From: Crotophaga sulcirostris
Taxonomy: Eukaryota; Chordata; Aves; Cuculiformes; Crotophagidae
DNA: 64,000 nt
Direction: 5' to 3'
Assembly: GCA_013397455.1 (NCBI GenBank)
Contig: VYZB01000030.1
Span: 2,493,505 to 2,557,504 of the forward strand
Positions 13,165-21,925 of the stretch are shown here, piece by piece. Every line of letters begins with the position of its first letter. Positions within the stretch are counted from its first letter, which is position 1. The position numbers and the translations under genes were made by a program. The notes beneath the pieces are model-generated. The model saw only the letters and a list, made by a program, of their open reading frames with translations. It ran no database searches and was not told the DNA's origin.

Positions 13165-16100
13165 CTACGTGGGAAATTAATGCCATCACTTTATGAAAAG
13201 TTTATGAAAAGATCAACTTCCTTTATTTGAATTAATCACATAACTGGAGTAACAATTGAAAAGAGCAGAGCTACAAACTACTGTGCATCATAAAGAGGAT
13301 AAACTGACTTTGTTTCCTACTCCAACATTTCTACCATCAGCAAAACCAAAATAGGCAGGTTTCTGCAGCTAGTGAACACAACGTTATAATACAGGTTTGG
13401 GCCAGCAAAAACCAACTTTGGAGACAATCTCCTGATTCCCTAAATATTTGTGCCCTATGTTGCAAATATCCTCAAATGCCCAACATCACTGGTGAAATAT
13501 ACAGCAGGTCAGAACTGCCAGCTTATGCAAGACACATGGTTTTGCATTCCTGTTCTTCCATCCTTTTTACATGCCACATCTCTCATCCAGGCCTAGGTAA
13601 AATGAGAAATGCATCAATGATAATAATTCAAAAGAAAATTAGCATCAGAACAGATGACTGCAGAGCACAAAGTCTTCCAAGACCAGGTCCCTCCTTCTTT
13701 TTTTAACCTGAGATGTCTTCCCTACAGCAAGTTTAGATATATGACTTCAAACATCACCTGCTTCTAATAGGTGATCTTATTACTGCACATTTTTCAGAGC
13801 TTGAAGGAAAGATGGCTTTGCCATTTTTTTTGATTTTCATGAGGTTCTCTGTGCTGGGCTTATAAAAGACTGAATATAGGAAAGAAAATAAAATACGCTT
13901 ATATGGTGAAGAACTGTTAGCAGATTCATACTTTGCTATGTCTCTGCCCCATTTCAGATTGAATTCCAAACTGAAATTTGAGAGGTTTTTAAAAGCTTGT
14001 CTTCTCATTCTCTAGGACCTTACATACTTCATTACTTACATCAGGATAAAGCAAAAACAAATGTGTCCTCATTTAAATGTGATTTATTCTTATTCTACAT
14101 ACTTGCAAAAAACTGTCAAAAATATCAGACAATTGAGAAACTGTTCCTATCTACGGAACAGAGAGCACCAAACCCTCTGCTCTGTGTTTGCATAACTGCA
14201 GGGTAACTTGCTCTTCTGAGCTTTAGCCTTTGACCTGGTCTTATTTGGAGAGATAAATTCCCCTATCCAAGTTGAGATATGGTTCTCACTCCTTTTTTTC
14301 TTTTCTTTCCAGCACAGCAGGAAATATTCAGCCCAGGGGAAATATTCAGAAGATGGATATATTTTTTTAAGGGAAAAGAAAATAAAACAAAACAACACTC
14401 TGGACTAAATTATGGCAATGTGTTGCTTGGCCATAGAAATGTCTTAACAATCCAAAACCATATTTTACCTCCTTTTGCAATTTGCCCAACGTTACACATG
14501 GATTTTTCCAACAAAGTACTTAAGCTATTAAACCACAGAATTTCCATAGTAACTTTTGTTTGAAAGAATGGATTATTTAGTCAAATTGCAGGCTCTAGGC
14601 AATGCTTGTGATTCATGTCGTTGAAGGCCTCCAGAGCCAAATCTTCTCATGGGTTTGGAGAAGAGAGAAATTGAGACAAAAATCTATCTTCTCTCAAAGT
14701 GGTGCTGTGTGCTATGGGCACCACACAGGTCCCATCTGCTCCGACGTGTCTAGTAACACATTGATTATGTCGTAGAGAAAAAAAACAAGGTTGAAGATGT
14801 AAAACCACATACTAGCAGGAAGAAACTATTTCAGATGTTTTCAGAACTGTGAAGATGAAACTGTTATGACTCGGAGCAGTTTCTGAGAAGAGTGGAAAAA
14901 TTTCCACACTTAAATATTATCTGCCCTTTGTTCACCAGCTGATGGCTTTTTTTTTTTTTTGCAGAATCAGAGCATGCAAACAGCATGACTTTAATCATGA
15001 ATGTGAACATTAAAAAAGAATAATCATCCAGAAGCTAATTAAATAGTAGCAGCTAGGTTGGTGTGTGAAACCATTTCACTTTGAATTTAAAGATCAATTT
15101 GAGATGAGATTTTACAACTAAAAATACTGTTCAGGTGTTATTACAAAATAACTTACTTTTATTAGCTGTAAGCACTGATATATGATATGAAGCTACATTT
15201 TCAGCCTTATTCTGTTGCAAGTATTTTCTCAGTATTTCCAAAAATTTCATGTCTTCTGTATTACTTTCCCATAAGGAAGCTGACTACTCTCTGCCACTTG
15301 TGCGATGCCAAGTCTGTCTCAAGCGAGCTCAGGATCTTCAATTTGTGTCAGATTACTAAAATGGCAAGATAACATCAAGCTATATGTCATAGTTCCTGAT
15401 TCCTTCTTTTAAGCCAAACAAAAGCTTTATCTTTTAGTGTGCTCCTGCTAGCAGGAAGAAGTGCTCTGTTGCTGAGTTTATCAGCTGCAGTTACACAAAG
15501 GTTGAGGGCTCCTAAAATTTTAGTACTATCTGGGTTAGGTGCTTATAAAGTTGGCAGAGGACTCTGCAGCTTTGAAGAGGATGTATGACAGTATTTTCTA
15601 AAAATTGAAAGATTTAAGTCTAAGATGTGTGATTACTAAAATGCATTGTCGTGATTCTAAGACATTATGTATTTAAAAATAAGCATCCACAGTTAAAAAA
15701 CGCTTACAAGAGTTTCAATTAAACTTGCTGTGACCTAAAGTTTCTGTGCTGCCACGTCCCACTCATGAAGTGACTACACATTATTAGTATCAGGTGAACT
15801 CTATAAATTATTTGAGATCCTCTGGCAGGACAATAACAATATAAATGCAGATCGCTTAGAAGTACCCGCTGGTGCTCCAAAAAAAAATAAGACTGTGACA
15901 TGCAACGACTGCAAAATAACATTTTATTGTGTTTATTAAAATGATGAAATACATTGCTATAACAACTTTGTAATCCAAACGCTAACAGGACATTTCAAAA
16001 GTACAGGCTGAAATCAAGCTGTGCTGGGATATCAATTAGGTGAATCCTGCTGGATAAAGTATAAAAATCACATCATAAATAAAATTCCATCAAAGAATCA

Positions 16101-17882
16101 TAGAATGGTTTGGGTCAGAAGGGATCTTAAAGCCCATCCAGTTCCAACCCCCTGCCATGGGCAAGGACTCCTCCCACCAGCCCAGGCTGCTCAAAGCCCC
16201 ATCCAACCTGGCCTTGAACACCTCCAGGGAGGGGGCAGCCACAGCTTCCCTGGGCAACCTATGCCAGGGCCTCCCCACCCTCTTTGTTAAGAATTTTTCC
16301 TGATGTCTGATCTAAATCTTCTCCGTTCCAGTTTAAAGCCATTCCCCCTTGTCCTATCACTACTTGCCCTTGTAAAATGTCCCCCCTCAGCTTTCCTGGA
16401 GCCCCTTCAGGCACTGGAAGGCTGCTCTAAAGTCTCCCTGGAGCCTTCTCTTCTCCAGGCTGAACAACCCCACCTCTCTCAGCCTGTCCTCATAGCAGAG
16501 GTGCTCCAGCCCTCTGAGCATCTTTGTGCCCCTCCTCTGGACCTACTCCAACAGTTCCATATCCTTCTTATGTTGGGGATTCCAGAACTGCACACAGGAC
16601 TCCAGGCGGGGCCTCATGAGAGCAGAGCAGAGGGCCAGAATCCCCTCCCTCACCCTGCTCCCCACACTTCTTTCGATGCAGCCGAGGACACGGTTGGCTG
16701 AGCACACACTGCCGGCTCATGTCAAGCTTCTCATCAACCAGCACCCCAAGTCCTTCTCCTCAGGGCTGCCCTCAATCGCGTTGTCCCTGCATTGAAACAG
16801 GTGTGGGACCTTGCACTTGGCCTTGGAACAGCACTAGAGTAATAGCACTAAAGCTGTGGAAGGGGAACGGCAGCCGGTTAAACAAGAGCCCGAACGGAGG
16901 CGTTTCATAGAATCACAGAATGACCCGCGTTGGAAGGGACCCACAAGGGTCATCGAGTCCAACTCCCGTCCCTGCACAGGACAAGCCCAACACTCACACC
17001 GTGTCCCTGAGGGCACTGTCCAAACGTTTCTGGACTATTATCAGGCTTGGTGCAATGACTGCTTCCCTGGGGAGCAGTTTCAGTGCTCCATCACCTTCTG
17101 GGTGAAGAACCTTGTCCTAAAATCCAAGCTAACCTGCCCTGGCCCATCTCCTGCCATTCCCTCGGGTCCTGTCATTGGTCACCAGAGAGAAGAGCTCAGC
17201 GCCTCCTCCTCCTCCTGTGAGGAAGCAGTGGAGGGCTGTGAGGTCCCCTCAGCCTCCTCCAGGCTGAACAGACCAAGTGCCTTCAGCCGCTCCCGTTTCC
17301 CCTCCAGACCCTTCACCACCGTTGCGGCCTCCTCTGCGCGCTCTCTTTAGACCCTTTTTAACCCTGCGGCGCCCGAACCGCCCGCAGCGCTCGCTGCGCG
17401 GGTGCCGCGTGCTGCCACGCACGAACNNNNNNNNNNNNNNNNNNNNNNNNNNNNNNNNNNNNNNNNNNNNNNNNNNNNNNNNNNNNNNNNNNNNNNNNNN
17501 NNNNNNNNNNNNNNNNNNNNNNNNNNNNNNNNNNNNNNNNNNNNNNNNNNNNNNNNNNNNNNNNNNNNNNNNNNNNNNNNNNNNNNNNNNNNNNNNNNNN
17601 NNNNNNNNNNNNNNNNNNNNNNNNNNNNNNNNNNNNNNNNNNNNNNNNNNNNNNNNNNNNNNNNNNNNNNNNNNNNNNNNNNNNNNNNNNNNNNNNNNNN
17701 NNNNNNNNNNNNNNNNNNNNNNNNNNNNNNNNNNNNNNNNNNNNNNNNNNNNNNNNNNNNNNNNNNNNNNNNNNNNNNNNNNNNNNNNNNNNNNNNNNNN
17801 NNNNNNNNNNNNNNNNNNNNNNNNNNNNNNNNNNNNNNNNNNNNAGGGCCGCCTCCCGCGCGCTGCTCCCAGCGGCCGCCAT
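12900..17882 (-). CDS. MTHFS: MTHFS, 5-formyltetrahydrofolate cyclo-ligase (partial: exon 1 start and exon 2)
   Basis: The enzyme uses ATP to convert 5-formyltetrahydrofolate to 5,10-methenyltetrahydrofolate in the cytosol, the only route that returns folinic acid to the folate pool. Two pieces are visible on the minus strand: an ATG with a short N-terminus entering an assembly gap, and one complete internal exon of 265 bp about 4.7 kb downstream. Together they cover roughly the first half of a protein of about 200 residues. The C-terminal exon, with the glycine-rich GRGKGYYD-type nucleotide-binding loop, is not found below 12.9 kb on either strand. Intron 2 is long in other vertebrates, so that exon is inferred to lie outside the window. 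The neighbour BCL2A1, same strand and about 1.9 kb upstream of the ATG, supports the identification through conserved order. Nothing suggests a pseudogene: the visible frame is open and both splice sites of exon 2 are canonical. Confidence 0.9.
13165..16094 (-). other. MTHFS intron 1, distal part
   Basis: This is unique-looking AT-rich sequence between exon 2 and the CR1 cluster. Nothing coding is recognisable. A homopolymer T run lies near 14947-14960. Confidence 0.7.
16095..16827 (-). mobile_element. CR1 LINE, 5'-truncated, about 0.73 kb
   Basis: The plus strand begins aatcatagaatggtttgggt, the reverse complement of the CR1 3' end. It continues through the familiar blocks ccatccagttccaacccc, acacctccagggaggggg and ggctgaacaaccccacctct, and breaks off near ttgcacttggccttgg. 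Only the 3' end of ORF2 and the 3' UTR remain, with frame breaks, as in nearly all genomic CR1 copies. It lies in MTHFS intron 1 in the same orientation as the gene. Confidence 0.93.
16905..17350 (-). mobile_element. CR1 LINE of a different subfamily, about 0.45 kb
   Basis: It starts tcatagaatcacagaatgac and continues ttggaagggacccacaaggg and cgagtccaactcccgtccct, a CR1 3' end distinct from the copy 80 bases away. Its far end merges into the CpG island beside the assembly gap. The orientation is minus. Long open frames across it derive from the repeat and are not a host gene. Confidence 0.9.
17427..17844. other. Assembly gap (418 N) inside a CpG island
   Basis: This run of 418 unknown bases is flanked on both sides by GC- and CpG-rich sequence. 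It removes most of MTHFS exon 1 and the start of intron 1. GC-rich promoters are often lost from avian short-read assemblies. The length of the run may be an estimate and not the true missing length. Confidence 0.99.
17845..17882 (-). CDS. MTHFS: MTHFS exon 1, start codon and first 12 codons, cut by assembly gap
   Basis: On the minus strand an ATG inside GC-rich sequence opens a frame reading [12 protein letters not shown] before it meets unsequenced bases. Human MTHFS begins MAAAAVSSAKRS, so the alanine-rich start and the SSA motif fit, and the position upstream of exon 2 is correct. The rest of the exon (about 80 bases) and its splice donor must be in the gap. The assignment rests on a short match plus context, so it is less secure than exon 2. 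Confidence 0.72.
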
Positions 17883-17960
17883 CGCGCTGGGCTACGGGGC
17901 GGCGGGAGAAACCGCTGCGGGAATGAGGTCTTGAAGAACCGGTGTTCAACCATAAATAAA

Positions 17961-19025
17961 AATATGTCAAAATATGTCTTAAAACGTCATTTCTGACAGG
18001 AACTTCCATAGGTGTTCTGAGGGTGGGCATTTTTCTTCAGCGGCCGCCTTCCCCTCAGGAAGTTGCTCTCTCTTCAGCCAAGTTTGTCTCGGAAGTCCTG
18101 CTGCACACGCTAAATAACCTTGTGTTCTCACTGGGCAGGAAGAGGGCGCAATGAAGGTGCGAGGAAATGTTAACGCCTGTGTGTGTTCTGTAGTTGAACC
18201 CACCAAGGTAGAGCACAGAATCACAGAACAGCCCCGGTTGGAAGGGACCTTGAGAGATCCGTCTGGTGCAGCTTTCTTGTGAAAAGCTTTTCGTGCTTCT
18301 CCTCCAGCACCCTGCCCGTCACATCTCGAAAACCAGTGATGGGGACTCTCCAGCGTCCCTGGGGAGGATGTTGCAGTAAATGACTGTTCTTACTGTAAAA
18401 CATTTCTTAAGTTGAGGTGAAAGATGGAGAACCCATTACCAGAGGGAGGCTTGTTCATTCTTCCAGTATCATAAAGCCTTGATTTTTCTAGAGGATTTGC
18501 TGAGAATAAGGCAGTTGTGTGCCACAGGCAACTGCTGCCTCAGTTTGGTTCACCTCCCAGCACAAAAGGAGTATTTAGACCCAGCCTCAGTTCTGTACTG
18601 TAGGAGAGTCCTACAGCTAAAGAGACCCCTTTTAGAATGAATTTTTGTAGAACTACTGTTTAACCTTTGAAAGCAAATGGAATTTTAGTCAAAACAATAG
18701 TTGCCTAAGCCTGGAAGCCTGTTAGGACCTACTTGTGAATTTGCCGAGTTCTGCAGTGTATCCCAAAACACTAATTGCTGTCATCAGAGCTGATTCAGTT
18801 CACTTATTTTGCCACAAGCTGTCTGTTTCTTACAGAAGCTACCAGATAATATTTAAGAAGTACTACAGAAAATTAACTACGGACTTCGGGTCAAACCCAT
18901 ATACTACTTGGATTCTGCAGTAGCACTGTGATAGCTTTTCTGTTGTCTTACTCAGGTAGACCTTTTCCCATCTTCAAACTTTTCTGAAAGAAATGAGACC
19001 AAACATAAGACTTTAAAATGCATAT
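17961..19025. other. Intergenic stretch between MTHFS and BCL2A1
   Basis: Apart from the CR1 fragment listed separately, I see no coding or RNA gene. An A/T-rich block around 19020-19110 marks the likely 3' boundary of the BCL2A1 transcript. Confidence 0.6.
18214..18418 (-). mobile_element. CR1 LINE 3' fragment, about 0.2 kb
   Basis: It starts cacagaatcacagaacagcc, followed by ggttggaagggaccttgaga. After a diverged stretch it shows ggggactctccagcgtccct and ctgtaaaacatttcttaagt, all reverse-complement CR1 3' blocks. It sits just upstream of the MTHFS promoter island and appears internally deleted or diverged. Confidence 0.85.
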
Positions 19026-19031
19026 TTTAAT
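19026..19031 (-). terminator. Candidate BCL2A1 polyadenylation signal (ATTAAA)
   Basis: No AATAAA was noticed on the minus strand in the roughly 800 bases after the BCL2A1 stop. The first plausible hexamer is ATTAAA here, followed by U/G-containing sequence. This implies a 3' UTR of about 0.8 kb. An unrecognised variant signal closer to the stop is possible. Confidence 0.3.
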
Positions 19032-19674
19032 GTTGTTTTTTTTTAAAAAAAATGTTAGTGTATTTACACAAATTTCTCATTTAAAAAATATTTTGTACTT
19101 GCCTATTTTAAAACATCTAATTTAAAAAGGTCAGCCGGATGACTTGGTGAGATATTTGAAAGAACAGTCAGTGTAGATACAAGCAATTAAAAAAATACAA
19201 CAAAGAAACACATACCACTGGAGTAACAGTAAGTGAGTGCACATTTTTAAGTTGCTAGCTTCCACAAATTGTTCTGACCATGAAAACTGTTTAGTCTGTG
19301 TCAGTAACTTGTACTCACTTTTACACTGGAGTGTGAATTTCGTTTTTCTTCACAGACCCCCCTCCAACCCCTTTTGCTTATACAAAGGTTGCAATAAAAT
19401 GCATTACAGTAGTATTTCATTTACAAAACAAATGACTTTAAAATTGTTTCTTAACCCATTGGATTGTATTTCAGTAAAGCAAAGTCCTTTCAGGGAGGTG
19501 CAATAGAGATTCCAAGAGCTGTCTGGATGTGGAGAATGATCTCTTTCTCTCAAAGCAGTCCTGCCTGGAAAGGTTGATTTGAATTGCTGCATGATTCTGT
19601 GATGATTCCTCTTTGTCGGGATCTCATCTTCAGGTTTGGCAATTAGCATAGCACGTTAAACGTTGCATTTAGTC

Positions 19675-19700
19675 AATATAAATACAAATAAATTAAAAAC
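19675..19700 (-). promoter_or_regulatory. AU-rich element in the BCL2A1 3' UTR
   Basis: Downstream of the stop codon the minus strand reads aatttatttgtatttata, which contains two ATTTA pentamers in a U-rich context. Such elements destabilise mRNAs of short-lived, inducible genes. It lies about 110-130 nt after the stop, inside the expected 3' UTR. Confidence 0.45.
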
Positions 19701-19807
19701 AAATTATGGAAGAAAAGTATTTTCTCATTGATATTGCTTGGAGGAAAGCTTAGCAACGAAGCTTGTGGCAATATCTAGATTATACATGAATGGCAGGTCC
19801 ATTTGTT

Positions 19808-19912
19808 TCAGTAATACTCTCTGAACAAGGAAAAAACAGCTGTGAAAATGGCTGTAATTTTGGAGAAGGATAGTAGTGATCTTCTTTCAAACTTTGTCAG
19901 GAAGCCGTTTTC
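19808..19912 (-). CDS. BCL2A1: BCL2A1 exon 2 (codons 141-174 and stop)
   Basis: After the acceptor (cttttccatag) the frame reads ENGFLTKFERRS, then a hydrophobic stretch rich in Phe, Ile and Leu, and ends REYY with TGA. The human counterpart begins ENGFVKKFEPKS and ends LLKQYC, so the family and phase (0) are clear. The exon is only 34 codons long and has no internal Met, so it is easily missed. It encodes the end of BH2 and the C-terminal helix used for membrane association. Confidence 0.95.
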   Translation of the reverse strand, partial: ENGFLTKFERRSLLSFSKITAIFTAVFSLFREYY

Positions 19913-21834
19913 CTATGGAAAAGAACAGGCTCAGTTAGGGACAACTTTAAAATAATGTGTAGGAGAAATGCACCACACTCTGCTAGTGTCAGTGACAGCG
20001 CTACACCATTGTGCACAGAGGGACAGATTTTCAGAGTTCTGCCTCCAAAAGATGAATAGGGCTTTAAAAACAGTAACTGAAAATAGCTGCACCTTGCTGA
20101 ATGTTTTATCTCCAAGTCAAGACTGTGCCCTGCCTGTGTAAATAGAAAATGAATGTGACCTCTCTCATCAGAGCCCACATCTTCAAGGAAGATACAAGTA
20201 CCATGTTTCTGTTACAGGAATATAAATATCTTCCTTTAAGCCTCCTTATTCTACTACAGTGAGCCACCTATGATGACAGAATGTTGCCAGGAGTTGATAC
20301 TTCTCTTAAATGAAATTGGCTCTATTTGAAAGAGTTGGAGAGAGAAGTCTTTACTGTAAATCTGGTGCATCAAGGATGTATGACTCACTATCACCTTTTT
20401 TTACTGCTACCAGACAGAGAGGGAGCAATACAAGCAAAAAGAAAAAAAAAAAAGAAAAAAAGAAAAGCAAGACACTAGAAAACCAGTGAGGGAAAAATGT
20501 ACTAGCAAGGTTGGAAATATAACAGAAGTGGGATGAGAGAGGGGTGGATACAGAAAGTGACATTTACATATAGGTGAAGGAAGAAAGTACCAGGGAAATA
20601 ACTGACTGATGTCACTGATTCTCTGCTTCCCCTAACTGCCAGAAAAAAAGGTATTGGCGTCACGAAACTCTGCAAAGCAAAAGATACCTCCCCTCCAGTG
20701 GCAGAAGGGAATTTCAGCAACTTGGCCAAATAATCCATATATTGACAAATGCTTTTCTCAGCATTGACCATTGATAGATGGCACTTCAAGGATTATCCCA
20801 GACCAAACAAACTGAAAAGATTTAACCCCAGTTGCACTTAACCTGTAAATTTGTTTGAGTAAAACTGATTTGGGGGGATTAAATAATGGCTTTGTTGAAA
20901 TCCACAGCAAATGTACTGACTTCAGCTGTGAGGATCACATCTGTGTATTCTTCCCTTACCTTAAACTTGAATATTTTTGGACCATCTCCTCTATGGAAGC
21001 AAAATTGCTGTGCTAACGTTAGGATGCCACTTAATTTTAGATTTAATAATGGGAAATTTCGTGGCATGTATAGTTTAATGTGCTTTGAGCAGGAGGCTGG
21101 ACCAGATGATTTCCTAAGGTCCCTCTCAACATAAATTATCTTATGATCCTATGATTCAAGACTAACTCTGGGGTTTCAACTGTAATAGGTAGAGAAATTG
21201 CCTTTTAAAAAAGCAAGTTGTGTTGTAGCATTGTCATATGTAAAGCAGAAGCAGAGCTTTCACTGGAAATCTCAAAGGGACATTTCAGACATCAAATATT
21301 AAACCAGCAAATAAAACACTAATTAAAATTACTTTGACAGTGTCTGGAACAATAGCTTCTCTTAATTAAACAAAATCTCCTAATCTAGACTTTGGTGGAA
21401 AATTAAAAACTTACCCAGCCACCATTCGCATCTATCCACTCGGCTTTGTTGTTTATTATGTACTCTGTGATGAAATAAGAAATCTGCTCCTTCTCCTCTC
21501 CAGTCAACTGAACTCCGTGCTCTTGAAGCTTCTTAGTGAGAAGACCTCCAAACGTAAATATGGTCATAATTCGTCCCCAGTTAGTATTTCCGTCGGCAAA
21601 TTTTTCTTCCATGACACCATTGAAAATTCTCTTGGCAACTGCTACAGACGTAATATCAATCCTATCCAAGAATGGTCCAAGAGCCTCCTCAGTTTGCTCT
21701 TGCAGTGAAGATGCAATGTTTCGCAAGACATGAGCAACCCTGGTTTGGGCTGGTCCACGATGTGATTCCTGAAGCACATATTGCAGATAATCTTGAGCTA
21801 AGTAGTAAACGTAATAGAACTCGGCAGTTTCCAT
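19808..21834 (-). CDS. BCL2A1: BCL2A1 (Bfl-1/A1), anti-apoptotic BCL-2 family protein, complete, two exons
   Basis: Joining 21834-21415 and 19912-19808 on the minus strand gives an uninterrupted 174-residue protein; human BCL2A1 has 175. The family binds BH3-only proteins and BAX/BAK at the mitochondrial outer membrane and blocks cytochrome c release. Visible features are a BH4-like N-terminal helix (residues about 8-21, YLAQDYLQYVL), a BH3-like helix (about 31-45, VAHVLRNIASSLQ), BH1 with the signature NWGR at 85-88, and BH2 spanning the exon junction (EWIDANGGW/ENGF, about 132-144). The C-terminal helix (about 155-172) is hydrophobic, and the protein ends REYY. An in-frame TAA directly precedes the ATG, which fixes the start. 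The intron of about 1.5 kb has GT/AG ends at the position conserved in BCL-2 family genes, just after the BH2 tryptophan. The gene is intact and probably functional. Confidence 0.97.
20436..20467. repeat. A-rich purine run
   Basis: This nearly pure A tract is broken by single G residues. It lies in the BCL2A1 intron, where it reads as a T/C-rich tract on the transcribed strand. Confidence 0.85.
21086..21157 (+). mobile_element. CR1 3' tail fragment in the BCL2A1 intron
   Basis: The sequence gagcaggaggctggaccaga, followed by tgatttcctaaggtccctct and ending atgatcctatgattc, is a diverged CR1 3' tail. It is about 70 bases long and lies antisense to BCL2A1. Confidence 0.75.
21415..21834 (-). CDS. 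BCL2A1: BCL2A1 exon 1 (codons 1-140)
   Basis: The exon is exactly 140 codons and ends GGC TGG followed by the donor gtaagt. The open frame runs three codons past the donor before a stop, so the true exon end is set by the splice site and the alignment to the family (…NGGW). It carries the BH4, BH3-like and BH1 regions and the first half of BH2. Confidence 0.97.
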
Positions 21835-21859
21835 TTAGAACAAAACGGAGAGCAGTGCA

Positions 21860-21925
21860 CCGCTCTTAATCAGAGTCGGTAATGAGCAGCCACAGGACAT
21901 GCACACAGCTTTGTATAGTCTGGTT
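21860..21925 (-). promoter_or_regulatory. Putative BCL2A1 core promoter (TATA-like)
   Basis: About 80 bases upstream of the ATG the minus strand has gactatacaaag, a TATA-like element at 21911-21917. Transcription starting 25-30 bases downstream would give a 5' UTR of about 50 nt. The surroundings are not CpG-rich, which fits an inducible, tissue-restricted gene better than a housekeeping one. No experimental start site is known here. Confidence 0.4.

Larger units (their letters stand above)
17345..17960 (-). promoter_or_regulatory. CpG-island promoter of MTHFS
   Basis: Both edges of the gap are dense in CpG, unlike the AT-rich sequence around them. Upstream of the MTHFS ATG on the minus strand is a cccgccgcccc GC-box-like stretch, and farther out an AT-rich tattttatttatgg-like element near 17950-17965. 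This is the expected location for a housekeeping-type promoter. The exact transcription start cannot be placed because of the gap. Confidence 0.65.

Noticed and set aside
16021..17350. Several plus- and minus-strand open frames of 60-164 codons
   Set aside because: They lie within two CR1 copies, carry only repeat-derived sequence, and have no intact reverse transcriptase motif.
17249..18030. Long open frames of 174-239 codons on both strands
   Set aside because: Most of their length is unsequenced N. Only the minus-strand frame starting at 17882 has support, as MTHFS exon 1.
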